A stretch of 64,000 nt of DNA, taken from Sanderia malayensis. Its lineage: Eukaryota; Cnidaria; Scyphozoa; Semaeostomeae; Pelagiidae. The notes beneath the pieces were generated by a model. It searched no databases. It was given only the letters and a program-made list of their open reading frames with translations, and had not been told where the DNA came from. Location: positions 558,001-622,000 of the forward strand of contig RQOL01000532.1 of the NCBI GenBank assembly GCA_013076295.1. Reading direction: 5' to 3'. This document shows positions 53,601-62,258 of this stretch, in pieces (within the stretch, counting starts at the first letter, position 1; each line of letters opens with the position of its first letter). Both the position numbers and the translations under genes were made by a program.

Positions 53601-56600
53601 GCATATTGCCCCCCTTTTACCCCGTTGTATTCCCTCAAAACATGAAACTTTCAAAAACCAGTTTCATATTCAAATTCAGCACACCGAAATTGTACTTTCC
53701 ACCAAATTTAATGCAATTTGAACGAGTTTGAAAAATGCATATTGGCCCCTTTTACCCCGTTTTATGCCCTCAAAACATGAAAATTTCAAAAACCAGTTTC
53801 ATATTCAACTTGAACACACCAAATTTGTACTTTCCACAAATTCGATGCAACTTGAAAGGGTTTAAAAAATTGCATCAAAAGTGGGAAGTCATCAAAAGTG
53901 GGAAATGGGAAGTCAGGAAAAAGCGGGAAATCATCAAAAGTGGGAAGTCATCATACCAAACTTGTACTTTCCATAAAATTTCATACAAATTGAACGAGTT
54001 TGAAAATTTGCATATTGCCCCTTTTACCCCGTTGTATGCCCTCAAAACATGAAAATTTTAAAAAGCAGTTTCATATTCAAAATCAGCACACCGAAGTTGT
54101 ACTTTCCACCAAATTTGATGCAATCTGAACGAGTTTGAAAAATTGCATATTGGCCCCTTTTGCTGCGTTTTATGCCTTGAAAACATGAAAAATTCAAAAA
54201 CCAGTTTTTTATTCAATTTCAGTACACCGAAATTGTACTTTCCACCAAATTTGATGCAAATTGAACGAGTTTGAAGAATGGCAAATTGCCCCCTTTTACC
54301 CTTTTTTATGCCCTAAAAACAGGAAAATTTCAAAAACCAGTTTCATATTCAAAATCAACACACCAAATTTGTACTTTCCACAAAGTTCGATGCAAATTGC
54401 AGGAGTTTGCAAAATTGCATCAAAAGTGGGAAGTCATCAAAGTAAGAAGTGGGAAGTCAGGAAAAAGTGGAAGTCATCAACAATGGGAAGTCATCATACC
54501 AAACATGTACTTTGCACAAAATTTGATGCAAATTGAAAGAAATTGAAAAATTGTATCAAAAGTGGGAAGTCATTAAAGTGGGAAGTGGGAGGTTGAGGAA
54601 AGGTGGGAAGTCAGCAAAAATGGGAAGTCATCATACCAAACTTGTACTTTCCACAAAATTTGATACAAATTGAACGAGTTTGAAAAATTGCATATTGCCC
54701 CCATTTACCGCGTTGTATGCCCTCAAAACGTGAAAATTTCAAAAACCAGTCTCATATACCAATTCAGCAAACCGAAATTGTACTTTCCACCAAATTTGAT
54801 GCAATCTGAACGAGTTTGAAAAAATGCATATTGGCCCCGTTTACCCCGTTTTATGATTTCAAAACATGAAAGTTTCGAAAACAAGTTTCATATTCAAATT
54901 CAACACACCAAATTTGTACTTTCCACAAATTTAATGCAAATTGAATGAGTTTGAAAAGTGGCATATTGCCCCCTTTTACCCCGTTTTTTTCCCCCAAAAC
55001 ATTAAAATTTTGAAAAACAAGTTTATATTCAATTTCAGTACACCGAAATTGCACTTTTCACCAAATTTTATGCAATCTGAAAGAGTTTGAAAATTTGAAT
55101 CAAAAGTGGGAAGTCATCAAAAGTTGGATGTGGGAAGTCGAGAAAAAATGGCAGGTCAGCAAAAGTGGAAAGTCATCATACCGAAATTGTACTTTCCACA
55201 AATCTGATGCAATCTGAACGAGTTTGAAAAATTTCATATTAGCCCCTTTTACCACATTTTATGCCCTCAAAACATGAAACTTTCAAAAACCAGTTTCATA
55301 TTCAATTTCAGCACACCAAATTTGAACTTTCAACAAAATTACATGCAACTTGAAAGGGTTTGAAAAATTGCATCAAAAATGGGAAGTCATCAAAAGGGGG
55401 AAATTGGAAGTCAGGAAAAAGCGGGAAGTCATCAACAATGGGAAGTAATCATACCAAAATTGTACTTTCCACAAAATTTTATGCAAATTGAACGAGTTTG
55501 AAAAATTGCATATTGGCCCCTTTTACCCCGTTTATGCCCTAAAACATGAACATTTCAAAAATCAGTTTCATATTCAAAATCATGACGCCAAATTTGTACG
55601 TTCCACAAAGTTTGATGCAAATTGCAGGAGTTTGCAAATTTGCGTGAAAAGTGAGAAGTCATCAAAAGTGGGAAGTGGGAAGTCAGGAAAAAGTGGGAAG
55701 TCATCAAAAGTGGGAAGTCATCAAAAGTGGAAGGTGGGATGTCAAGAAAAAGTGGGAAGTCATCAAAAGTGGAAAGTGGGAAGTCATCATATCAAACTTG
55801 TACTTTCCACAAAATTTCATTCAAATTGGACGAGTTTGAAAATTTGCATTTTGCCCCCTTTTACCCCGTTGTATGCCCTCAAAACATGAAAATTTCAAAA
55901 ACAAGTTTCATATTCAAATTCAGCACTCCGAAATTGTACTTCCCACCAAAATTGATGCAATCTGAACGAGTTTGAAAAAATGCACATTGGCCCCATTTAC
56001 CCCGTTTTATGCCCTCAAAACATGAAAAATTCAAAAACCAGTTTCATATTCAAATTCAGCACACCAAATTTGCACTTTCCACAAGGTTTGATGGAAATTG
56101 CAGGAGTTTGCAAAATTGCATGAAAAGTGGGAAGTCATCAAAAGTGGGAAATGGGAAGTATGGAAAAAGTGGGAAGTCCTCAAAAGTGGGAAGTCATCAA
56201 AAGTAGAAAGTGGAAAGTCAAGAAAAAATTGGAAGTCAGCAAAAGTGGGAAGTCATCATACCAAAATTGTACTTTCCACAATATTTGATGCAAATTGAAC
56301 GAGTTTGAAAAATTGCATATTGCCCGCTTTTACCCTGTTTTATTACCCCAAAACAATAACATTTTAAAAAACAAGTTTCTTACTCAATCTCAGTACACCG
56401 AAATTGTATTTTCCAACAAATTTGATGCAAATTGGAGGAGTTTGAAAAATGGCATATTTCCCCATTTTACCCCGTTTGATTCCAATGAAACATTAATATT
56501 TAAAAAACAAGTTTCTTATTCAATTTCAGTAAACCAAAATTGTACTTTCCACCAACTTTGATGCAATCTGAACGAGTTTGAAAAAATACATATTGGCCCC

Positions 56601-57121
56601 TTTTACCCCGTTTTATGCCCTAAAACATGAACATTTCAAAAACCAGTTTCATATTCAAAATCATTTGTACTTTCCACAAGGTTTGATGGAAATTGCAGGA
56701 GTTTGCAAAATTGCATGAAAAGTGGGAAGTCATCAAAAGTGGGAAATGGGAAGTCTGGAAAAAGTGGGAAGTCATCAAAAGTGGGAAGTCACCAAAAGTG
56801 GAAAGTGGAAAGTCAAGAAAAAATTGGAAGTCAGCAAAAGTGGGAAGTCATCATACCGAAATTGTACTTTCCACCAAATTTGATGCAATCTGAACGAGTT
56901 TGAAAAATTGCATGTTGCCCCTTTTTACCCCGCTTTATGCCCTCAAAACATGAAAATTTCAAAAACCAGTTTCATATTCACTTTCAGCACCCCACTTTTG
57001 AACTTTCAACAAAATTTGATGCAACTTGAAAGAGTTTGAAAATTTGCATCAAAAGTTTGAAGTCATCAAAAATGGGAAGTGGCAAGTCGAGAAAAAGTGG
57101 GAAGTCAGCAAAAGTGGAAAG
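50600..57121. repeat. Irregular, degenerate right edge of the satellite array
   Basis: No regular higher-order period is visible here. Modules are more diverged from the consensus, increasingly so from about 54.2 kb: gagattgaaaaactgc, cccttttgctgcg, taccacattttatgcc, ccatttaccgcgttg, gatttcaaaac in place of gccctcaaaac. One module near 56,665 is shortened (aaaatcatttgtactttcc). The last recognisable B-block ends at 57,121-57,130 in AGCATCATACC. Loss of homogeneity towards an edge is the usual pattern for satellite arrays. Confidence 0.8.
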
Positions 57122-57122
57122 C

Positions 57123-57671
57123 ATCATACCTGTATTATTTGCATACAGGGAAGTGCCCCAAGAGTCTACCGGTTTCTCATCACTTGAATTGTTGTATGGG
57201 AGAACAGTGAGGGGACCAATACAAATATTAAAGGAGCTGTGGACTAAAGAAGTGGAGGAAGACAAAGTTAAGACCAGTTATCATTACGTACTAGAACTGA
57301 GAGATAGGTTAGATCAAGCCCTAAAGATTGCGAAAGAATCTTTACAAAATTCACAAGTACGGTACAAGAAGTACTTTGACAAGAAAACCAAAAAAAGAAA
57401 CTTTCAACCGGGTGAGGATGTGTTTGTTCTGTGACCAACTAACAACAACAAGCTTCTTATGCTATGGAAAGGCCCGTATAAAGTGGAGAAAATAGTTAAC
57501 AAAAATGACTACGTGATCACAATAGGCTCTAAATCAAAAGCATACCATGCTAACTTGTTACGAAAGTATCTGAGGAAACAGGAGAAAGATGCAAAGGAGG
57601 CAAAGAGTAACGAGCTTCTGAAAGCAGCTGCGGGAGACAGGAAAAGACTCAGAGGAGGAAATGTTCCATGA
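57123..57671 (+). pseudogene. Integrase C-terminal region of the retrotransposon, broken
   Basis: Integrase joins element cDNA to the host chromosome. Only the region downstream of the catalytic core is left. It begins with the conserved stretch FAYREVPQESTGF, followed by LELLYGRTVRGP, a helical lysine-rich part ending VRYKKYFDKKTKKRNFQPGE, then the GPY/F domain (MLWKGPYKVEKIV..NDY) and YHANLLRKYL, a typical end of this integrase type. An in-frame TGA at 57,432-57,434 interrupts the protein just before the GPY/F domain, and the reading frame resumes unchanged after it. Further in-frame stops lie at 57,669, 57,675 and 57,711. The three catalytic acidic residues would lie upstream and are absent. 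An ATG at 57,036 within the satellite reads into this frame, but that start is accidental. Confidence 0.85.
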
Positions 57672-57713
57672 AAATAATTTGATAGAGATTCAGAGATAAA
57701 CTATTTAAGTTAA

Positions 57714-58881
57714 AAAGAGTGTTACAAGGATGTTAAGATTTCACCAGAGCTTGCCAAAGAAGAGTCAGATGATTTAGAGTCGTTAATTCAGGAATTTAAG
57801 CCCCTATTCACTGATAAACAAGGATCAACCAGCTTGATAAAACATTCAATTATGTTAACAAGTGATGTACCTGCTAGATCAAGGCCGTACCCAGTGGCAT
57901 ACGGAATCAGAGAATCGCTTAGGAATGATATTCAAGAGATGAAGGACACTGATGTCTTTAGAGACTCGAATTCACCTTACGCATCACCTGTTGTTATCGT
58001 TAAAAAGAAAGACGGCTCAAACCGAATTGACAGTGTTCGATCCAGAGCCTATGATAACATCTGAAGACCTGCTTAGAAGATTCAGTGAGGATAAGTATTT
58101 CTCAAAGATCAATTTGAGTAAAGGATATTGGCAGATTCCGGTAGCGGAAAGTGACATCCATAAAACTGCTTTTGTGACTCCAGACGGATCATGTGAATTC
58201 TTAAAGATGCCTTTCGGGATGGTGAATTCAGCTGCAACACTAGTAAGAGCAATGAGGAAATTACCTGCATGTTTAGACAACGTAGATAGCTACATAGATG
58301 ACATTGTGATTCATACGAGAACATGGGAGGAACATGTGCAAGCATTGAAAGAGTTGTTCAGTCGTATGTTGAAATGGAGGATTACTGCAAGACCTTCAAA
58401 GTGTGTCTTTGGAGGCGAGGCAATTGACTTTATTGGACCTCAGATTGGGAGGTGTGAACTCGGTTTACATGAAGATAATTTTAAGAAAGTGAAAGATGCA
58501 CCAAGGCCTGGAACAAAGAAAGAGGTGAAGTCCTTCCTTGGACTTACGGGATACTACAGGAACTTCATCCCTAACTACGCAGCAATCGCATCACCGTTAT
58601 CTTATTTGACAAAGAAAGGTTTGCCAAATGTAGTCGAGTGGACTGACGCACACGAGAAAGCATACAAGACACTAAAGAAGATGACTGTGACAAAACCAGT
58701 TCTTCGCTTACCTGATATTTCAAAGCCATTTGTGTTGAGAACTGATGCATCAAATACAGGAATCGGTGCTGTGTTACTACAAGATCATGAGGGTCAACTG
58801 CTCCCAGTTAGTTATGCAAGCAAGAAGTTATCACAGAGAGAAGTAGCTTACTCGACAATCGAAAAAGAGGACAGGCCTTAG
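57714..58881 (+). pseudogene. Reverse transcriptase and partial RNase H of the retrotransposon, broken
   Basis: Reverse transcriptase copies element RNA to DNA. The N-terminal part (57,714-58,025, same frame as the integrase) has PLFTDKQGSTSLIKHSI, RSRPYPVAYGIRESL and SNSPYASPVVIVKKKDGSNR. At about 58,025 the frame changes by one. The first conserved block between KKKDGSNR and LTVFDPEPM, about ten residues, is missing, so a small deletion caused the frameshift. The second frame (58,027-58,881) continues with YFSKINLSKGYWQIPVAESD, MPFGMVNSAATL, the catalytic YIDD box at 58,291-58,302, RPSKCVFG, FLGLTGYYRNFIPNYA, then the RNase H start FVLRTDASNTGIGAVLLQ and YASKKLSQREVAYSTIEKE. It hits a stop at 58,879-58,881, and faint homology may trail a few codons further in other frames. 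The rest of RNase H is absent. Confidence 0.9.
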
Positions 58882-58905
58882 GGAGTTGAAATCTTGAAAT
58901 TATTA

Positions 58906-59037
58906 GTTTTGGTTGAGGTAATCTGGCTAGTTGAGTGATAAACATGTCTTTCATTTATATTTTGTTTTATCTAAATTTTGCTCTAAAGCTAAGCGCTATT
59001 GAAACCATTTTCCTACTTGTGACAAAAAATATATCCT
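58906..59037. other. Unassigned sequence between retroelement and minisatellite
   Basis: AT-rich sequence with no recognisable LTR, target-site duplication or gene. Confidence 0.5.
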
Positions 59038-59535
59038 AGAATGTACTTCCACCGTCTTATATACACTATATACATGCTATCTACTGTTATATACGTCTGT
59101 TTACTGTATCTACACATATTCAAAAATATATCCTAGAATGTACTTCCACCGTCTTATATTCACTATATACATGATATCTACTGTTATATACGTCTGTTTA
59201 CTCTATCTACACATATTCAAAAATATATCCTAGAATGTACTTCCACCGTCCTTATCTACACTACATACATGCTATCTACTGTTATATACGTCTGTTTACT
59301 CTATCTACACATATTCAGAAATATATCCTAAAAGGTACTCCCACCGTCTTTTATGCACTATATACATGCTATCTACTGTTATACACGTCTGTTTACGGTA
59401 TCCACACATGTTCAGAAATATATCCTAGAATATACTTTCACCGTCCTTATATACACTACATACATTCTATCTACTGTTATATGCGTCTGTTTACTGTATC
59501 TACACGTATTTAGAAATATATCCTAGAATGTACTG
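59038..59535. repeat. 97-98 bp minisatellite, five copies
   Basis: Units starting with agaatgtacttccaccgtc begin at 59,038, 59,135, 59,232, 59,330 and 59,427, with a truncated sixth at 59,525. The unit is rich in TATATAC and ends with attcaaaaatatatcct. Copies differ at several sites (taaaaggtactcccacc at 59,328; tatactttcacc near 59,432). The open frame of about 92 codons running through the last copies is a product of the repeat. The unit is unrelated to the large satellite except for the chance string TACTTCCACC. Confidence 0.92.
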
Positions 59536-60024
59536 TGCCTCTATACATTGTTTCGGGACTCTTTAAGATATATATGCCTTGATCAATTTTTCTGGACCCC
59601 TGGCTCCTATAGGATATATATGAATTTAACATTTCGGGACCTTATAGAACGCATACATCGGGGACTAACCCGAACAGGTTGTTTTTCTTGGAACAAGCCT
59701 TCAATTGTAGCATGACTCATGACTAATTCTCAACTTTGCTCCTGCATCGCGCGGGCTTCATCGAACACGGGAATCTAAATGAATTCTATTTTCGAACTTG
59801 AATTTGCCTTTCACGAGCCTGAAATCTCTTTGTTTAGTTAAAATTGCGCTTCTTTACCTCGAATTTTGTCCCCCTTACCTTCGGAATTTTCAAAAACAAA
59901 CTTGATTTTTGAGCTTTACACATAAACATTGTCCTTTGTGCAATTTTTTAACGAATTCTAAACAAATTTATTTTTTCGCAAAATTTTTTCATCTGGGACC
60001 TTACTGGGACGCTGGGACGGAAAG
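59536..60024. other. Unassigned intergenic sequence
   Basis: About 490 bp with no convincing gene, RNA or repeat. Two short similar strings, aagatatatatgcc (near 59,566) and aggatatatatgaa (near 59,610), recur, and several homopolymer T runs occur towards the right end. Confidence 0.4.
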
Positions 60025-60089
60025 GGTTAATGATAGATATCACCAGGCAAACCGACGTTCTCCTTCCGTGAAATTCTCGCCACGCAGAG
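60025..60089 (+). repeat. Left arm of a long-spaced inverted repeat
   Basis: From the outer end GGTTAATGATAGATATCAC this arm is about 88% identical over 65 bp to the reverse complement of 61,774-61,838 (about eight mismatches counted by eye). Similarity may continue weakly inward to about 60,170. It could be the terminal inverted repeat of a non-autonomous DNA transposon, or one of two oppositely oriented copies of a dispersed element. No clear target-site duplication is visible next to the outer ends. Confidence 0.75.
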
Positions 60090-60182
60090 GCTTATTTCGT
60101 ACTATGTACGAAAACAAAGTCGTCGTGACACTACACGACAACTTTTTTGTCGGTAGCAGTTCGTTTTTGTAACATTCACTTC

Positions 60183-60208
60183 AATAAACGTAATTGTTGT
60201 TGGCGCCC
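60183..60208 (+). promoter_or_regulatory. AATAAA signal followed by a primer-binding-site-like TGGCGCCC
   Basis: AATAAA at 60,183-60,188 is followed 12 bp later by TGGCGCCC (60,201-60,208). TGGCGCCC is the usual start of a lysine-tRNA primer binding site, and an AATAAA shortly before it would fit the end of an LTR. The match is only 8 bp, no second LTR is seen in direct orientation, and the preceding base pair is not the canonical CA, so this is a weak hint of an old solo-LTR-like remnant (about 60,031-60,200). Confidence 0.25.
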
Positions 60209-61150
60209 TTTTTGAAGTAAGCTTAACGGATTATTTCTTAGTTTAGTCTCCTCTCGTCTTTGTTATTTATGCAATGCTGGTTCTGGTATATCAATGGAAA
60301 CCAGGGGCATAGGGAAACGGGGGCCAGAAAAAGCTACCATTTTCACAAATTATGGATAGGTGCCCGGTGCCCTTTGAAAACCCAAGAGTGCCCTTTTTAA
60401 ATCCCAAACTGGGTGGCCTGGTGTAGTGGGGTCCCCCGGGCTCACCCATGCATGTACAATCACACTATAACCCTTTTCGGATGAACTAAAGGGTGATGTG
60501 ATAGCGCGATACATGCTGTCACTGTCAGAGTATCCTCCACTGGGAGGAATTTTAGGAAATAGGCAAGATAAAGCTACCAAAAATTTATGACTGGACCTTG
60601 CAGAGCTATATTTCGTTAATATATCATTAAAAATTTATTATCTCGTCCAGAGGGTAAAAAGTAGATGTACATAGAAAGCACTTTGTTTCGTTTTCAGGTT
60701 TCATTTTTTTGGGAAAGAAAGAAATTGAAGCCACCACATTTTTATGTGTTATGAGACCCTTTATAAAAATATGCAAAGGCATATTATTACACTTTAAAAT
60801 AAGTGTCGTAAAGGGCTCTAACGAGATTATATAAATTAAAGAATATTATATTATAAAGAGATAAATCTCCGCTTGTGATGAGAAATGCCACCATAGCGAG
60901 GCAGCGTAAACAAAATTTGCAAAAAGTGAAGTAATGAGTTTACTCACTGAATATTATACCGTCGTGGGCAAAAGGTGTTAAAACCAATGAAGATATGGCC
61001 ATCCATGAAGAGAAACAGAATGGTTCCCTAAAAGCAACCTGGGACATGGCCATCGGTTATGCCCATTACGACAGAAGATGAAGATGAACACTTTAAATTA
61101 TTCATAAGATAAATGAAATATATGTAGCTCGAGTTTTAATTAAAATTGTC
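60209..61150. other. Unassigned sequence between the inverted-repeat arms
   Basis: No gene is recognised. An imperfect hairpin lies at 60,459-60,502: ATCAC pairs with GTGAT and ACCCTTT with AAAGGGT, with an 11-base loop. The strings aaagctacca at about 60,334 and 60,573 form a short direct repeat around a GC-richer segment of about 240 bp (60,340-60,580) that differs in composition from its AT-rich neighbours. An open frame of 76 codons on the minus strand (60,580-60,350) has no recognisable domain. Confidence 0.4.
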
Positions 61151-61211
61151 GTAGAGTGGGTACGGCAGCCCACCAACTTAATGTTGGTAGAGTGGGTACA
61201 GCAACCCACCA
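61151..61211 (+). repeat. Pair of 25-bp repeats forming three consecutive hairpins
   Basis: gtagagtgggtacggcagcc and its continuation (61,151-61,175) recur at 61,187-61,211 with two differences. Each repeat folds (61,156-61,173: GTGGGT/GCCCAC with one G-T wobble; 61,192-61,209: GTGGGT/ACCCAC, perfect), and the DNA between them folds as ACCAAC-TTAAT-GTTGGT (61,172-61,188). Function is unknown. Confidence 0.6.
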
Positions 61212-61397
61212 TTAAAAGATAAAAGGCAAACCTGTGTCTATCTCTGTTGAAAGTCTTAAAGAAGTCACTGACCTTGGCAGCACCAAGACTCTACCGACAT
61301 ACTGAGTGCCGTACCCCACGTCTGGCGGTGGAAGTTTAAAGACAGAACACCACCCCACGACACACGACCGGACGGTGTAGGACTGTATTTTGAGAAT

Positions 61398-61646
61398 ATG
61401 AAGTTAAAGATTTATTATCTTTCCTTGGAAAACGTTGCTGTATTTACAACACACTTTGTCGTCGCGATCTTAATTGTTTACAAAATTAGGCTCTTGCGAG
61501 AAGCAAACTTTTTACAAGAAAAACATACGGTAAAGACTCAAAGTTTCCCGTGTGTGTCCTTCTCCTCGTTTTCACTTCTGCTTATGTTATTTTCGTTATG
61601 TTTATTTGTGCAGATCTGTAATCTTAAAAAATCACAACCATCATAG
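61398..61646 (+). CDS. Hypothetical small ORF (82 codons), doubtful
   Basis: Starts MKLKIYYLSLENVAVFTTHF and has two hydrophobic stretches, at about residues 13-30 (VAVFTTHFVVAILIVYKI) and 55-73 (FSSFSLLLMLFSLCLFVQI), which could be membrane segments if translated. No family is recognised, and there is no supporting upstream element or splice structure. T-rich intergenic DNA readily yields hydrophobic frames, so this is probably not a gene. Confidence 0.12.
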   Translation: MKLKIYYLSLENVAVFTTHFVVAILIVYKIRLLREANFLQEKHTVKTQSFPCVSFSSFSLLLMLFSLCLFVQICNLKKSQPS

Positions 61647-61773
61647 TTTTTCAGTGATGAGGAAGGACTGTCACAGTAACGTTACAAATAAATGTTATCG
61701 CTTCTCGACAACGATGAGTTCTGTCGATTACGAAAAAGGTATAATGTTCACCGACGGGACGAGCGAAAAATAT

Positions 61774-61838
61774 TTCTGCGTGGCAAGAGCCTCACGGAAG
61801 GAGAAGGTCGGTTTGCCTAGTGATATCTATCATTAACC
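61774..61838 (-). repeat. Right arm of the long-spaced inverted repeat
   Basis: Reverse complement of 60,025-60,089 with about eight differences over 65 bp, ending outward in TGATATCTATCATTAACC. The distance between outer ends is about 1,814 bp. The interval has no transposase-like coding sequence. Confidence 0.75.
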
Positions 61839-62258
61839 GTCTTTCTTTGGATCTCTTTTTCTGCTATGAATCATGGGATAGCGAGGCCTCACCAAGGCAA
61901 AGAGGCTACCTCAACAAGTTGGAAACTTTGAAATTTCTCTGAGAGATTTTGGGAGGGAAATTTCATAGAAATCCCATAGCAACCAGTAACACTGAAAATG
62001 CTGCTGGGTTTTTAGGGGCTAATTTCAAAGCCGCTTTTATAAAATTTGTTTTAAACTGGTAAATATCACTTTAATGAACAAAATAAGTGCAGCATAGTAT
62101 AAAATGATACTTTCTCTTTCATAACAAACCATAAAAAAGTATGGCAAAAATTTTTATAGGTGTTAAATGCAATTTAACAACAATTAATATGCGATAGAAA
62201 TTGCCACTGCGAAAGAATGTGTATGTCCATCAACATGATCCCACAAGGGTGTGGTTAA
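61839..62258. other. Unassigned intergenic sequence
   Basis: AT-rich sequence with no recognisable gene, repeat or RNA. Confidence 0.4.

Larger units (their letters stand above)
1..57121. repeat. Composite AT-rich satellite array (A- and B-modules), about 57 kb
   Basis: The whole stretch consists of related modules in one orientation, with no unrelated sequence except one SINE at about 19.6 kb. A-modules (134-140 bp) run from TTGTACTTTCCAC through a GATGCAA segment, GAACGAGTTTGAA, GCATATTG, CCCCTTTTACCCCG, and an A-tract region to the next TTGTACTTTCCAC. B-modules share the first 40 or so bases, then carry TTGCAGGGGTTTGCAAAATTG followed by a purine-rich block of gggaagtcatcaaaagt-type units ending at GTCATCATACC. 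Modules alternate in varied orders to form higher-order repeats. The array begins before position 1, so its full length is unknown. The many 60-114 codon open frames inside are by-products of the repeat and are not annotated as genes. A pericentromeric, centromeric or other heterochromatic satellite is the likeliest identity, but location cannot be read from sequence. Confidence 0.97.
57122..58905 (+). mobile_element. Decayed Ty3/gypsy-type retrotransposon fragment, IN before RT (Gmr1-like order)
   Basis: The fragment contains, on one strand and mostly in one reading frame, the C-terminal part of integrase, a short linker, reverse transcriptase and the start of RNase H. The standard Ty3/gypsy order is RT-RNaseH-IN. 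The order here matches Gmr1-type elements, a Ty3/gypsy group with a copia-like arrangement. The 5' part (gag, protease, integrase zinc finger and the DDE catalytic region) is missing because the satellite abuts at 57,12x. The 3' part is lost near 58,900 inside RNase H. No LTR is recognisable on either side. Stops, a frameshifting deletion and truncation make it non-functional. Confidence 0.85.

Noticed and set aside
345..56893. Numerous 60-151 codon open frames on both strands across the satellite (families starting MKTPAIC, MQGFSKLHENWEV, MKKCILPPFYPV and others)
   Set aside because: They follow the repeat period, overlap on both strands, change length with single-base indels in the modules, and match no protein family. 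They are consequences of the satellite sequence.
1..57121. CRISPR-like array (regular repeats separated by varied segments)
   Set aside because: The intervening segments are related modules, not unique spacers; there are no cas genes and the context is eukaryotic.
1..57121. CENP-B box that would mark the satellite as centromeric
   Set aside because: I looked for the NTTCG....A..CGGGN pattern and saw no convincing match; centromere identity cannot be claimed from this sequence.
1..57121. Telomeric or subtelomeric repeat, suggested by CCCCTTTTACCCC
   Set aside because: The string occurs once per ~135-bp module rather than as short tandem telomere units, and no TTAGGG tract is present.
57834..58064. 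Independent 76-codon gene
   Set aside because: It is the N-terminal part of the same reverse transcriptase before the frameshift, and its apparent start is a TTG codon in the middle of the domain.
58017..58753. Minus-strand ORFs over the reverse transcriptase region
   Set aside because: Antisense shadows of the plus-strand pol sequence, with no similarity to known proteins.
57952..58881. Intact reverse transcriptase gene starting at the ATG at 57,952
   Set aside because: The first ~25 codons are in the wrong frame relative to RT homology, the first conserved RT block is deleted, and RNase H is truncated.
59235..59513. 92-codon ORF
   Set aside because: It lies entirely within the 97-98 bp minisatellite and repeats with its period.
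60350..60580. Minus-strand 76-codon ORF in a GC-richer patch
   Set aside because: No domain, no start context and no conservation evidence; the patch may belong to an unrecognised dispersed repeat.
61552..61836. 94-codon ORF on the plus strand
   Set aside because: Its 3' third is the right arm of the inverted repeat and its start is internal to another frame; composition gives no coding signal.
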